Positions 5,407-5,552 of a stretch of 5,552 nt of DNA are shown here, in pieces. How positions within the stretch are numbered: position 1 is the first letter of the stretch; each line of letters starts with the position of its first letter. The DNA comes from Candidatus Yanofskybacteria bacterium RIFCSPHIGHO2_02_FULL_50_12 (lineage in GTDB: Bacteria > Patescibacteriota > Minisyncoccia > 2-02-FULL-40-12 > GWA2-44-9), in assembly GCA_001794525.1 (NCBI GenBank), contig MGJZ01000020.1, positions 1,549 through 7,100 on the forward strand, written 5' to 3'. The position numbers and the translations under genes are program-made. Under the pieces are notes generated by a model. The model was not told where the DNA came from. It saw nothing but the letters and a program-made list of their open reading frames with translations, and searched no databases.

Positions 5407-5552
5407 TTGTGCCTATAAACTTGTAAGGAGACTAACCCTACTTTACAACGAGTCCGTAGGTATTACGGACCCAAGCTGCTGGTGAGGCATGCCCGCACGG
5501 ACACCTCCATGTGGAAGAAGGAACAAGGAGCAGGCCCGCCGCGCGATCGCCA
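5407..5552 (-). other. Unidentified structured region, possible 3' end of a non-coding RNA
   Basis: I recognise no gene here. Reading into the terminator on the minus strand, there are successive helices: GTCCGTA/TACGGAC (5452-5458 with 5464-5470, 5-nt loop) and TTGTAA/TTACAA (5421-5426 with 5443-5448), plus a weaker GGTG/CACC (5481-5484 with 5502-5505). All three minus-strand reading frames are open at the right edge and close at different stops before the terminator; none gives a recognisable protein tail. I compared it by eye with tmRNA, RNase P RNA, 4.5S RNA and rRNA ends and found no match. It could also be a 3' untranslated region, or a plus-strand leader of a gene beginning near 5489 or 5509. 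Confidence 0.35.

Noticed and set aside
5489..5552. Start of a plus-strand gene (ATG 5489 or ATG 5509)
   Set aside because: Only about 20 codons are visible, the GGTGAGG ahead of 5489 is too close to the ATG, and the product is not recognisable.

Overview
The window looks like a chromosomal segment from a Candidate Phyla Radiation (Patescibacteria, Parcubacteria-like) bacterium. This rests on protein family content: a DUF5671-type membrane protein, a large signal-peptide-bearing beta-rich surface protein of the kind common in these genomes, and genes mostly lacking a clear Shine-Dalgarno. It is an inference, since no rRNA or other marker gene is present. All recognised genes are on the minus strand, so the window reads from right to left.

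Right edge (5552 to 5362, minus): a stretch with several short helices and no recognised gene, ending in a very strong intrinsic terminator. It may be the 3' end of a structured RNA or an untranslated tail; I could not identify it. Next comes a compact three-gene run (5288 to 2764) with gaps of only 17 and 15 nt: a secreted or anchored beta-propeller of the sorbosone/glucose (PQQ) dehydrogenase superfamily, a five-helix DUF5671 membrane protein with an extracytoplasmic tail, and a membrane-anchored FKBP-type prolyl isomerase. All three products act at or outside the membrane. The run ends in a perfect 15-bp hairpin terminator that overlaps the last stop codon, followed by a second hairpin with a T6 tail.

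Middle (2656 to 2045): a single gene with its own promoter encodes a 189-residue protein with a C-terminal winged helix. Just past its stop codon lies the most striking part of the window: at least nine copies of the heptamer GGTGACA / TGTCAC(C/T), arranged as four forward then five reversed copies, forming a long near-perfect inverted repeat. Two perfect DnaA boxes (TTATCCACA) flank this gene plus array, one on each side.

Left part (1774 to 1): a good promoter (TTGACT-17-TAGGAT) points to a leader of about 410 nt containing two dyads. It is followed by the first 442 codons of a large exported surface protein that runs off the left edge. The simplest working model is that the winged-helix protein binds the heptamer array next to its own gene and controls the surface-protein promoter. 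The DnaA boxes leave open an alternative in which the array is part of a replication or initiator-titration site.
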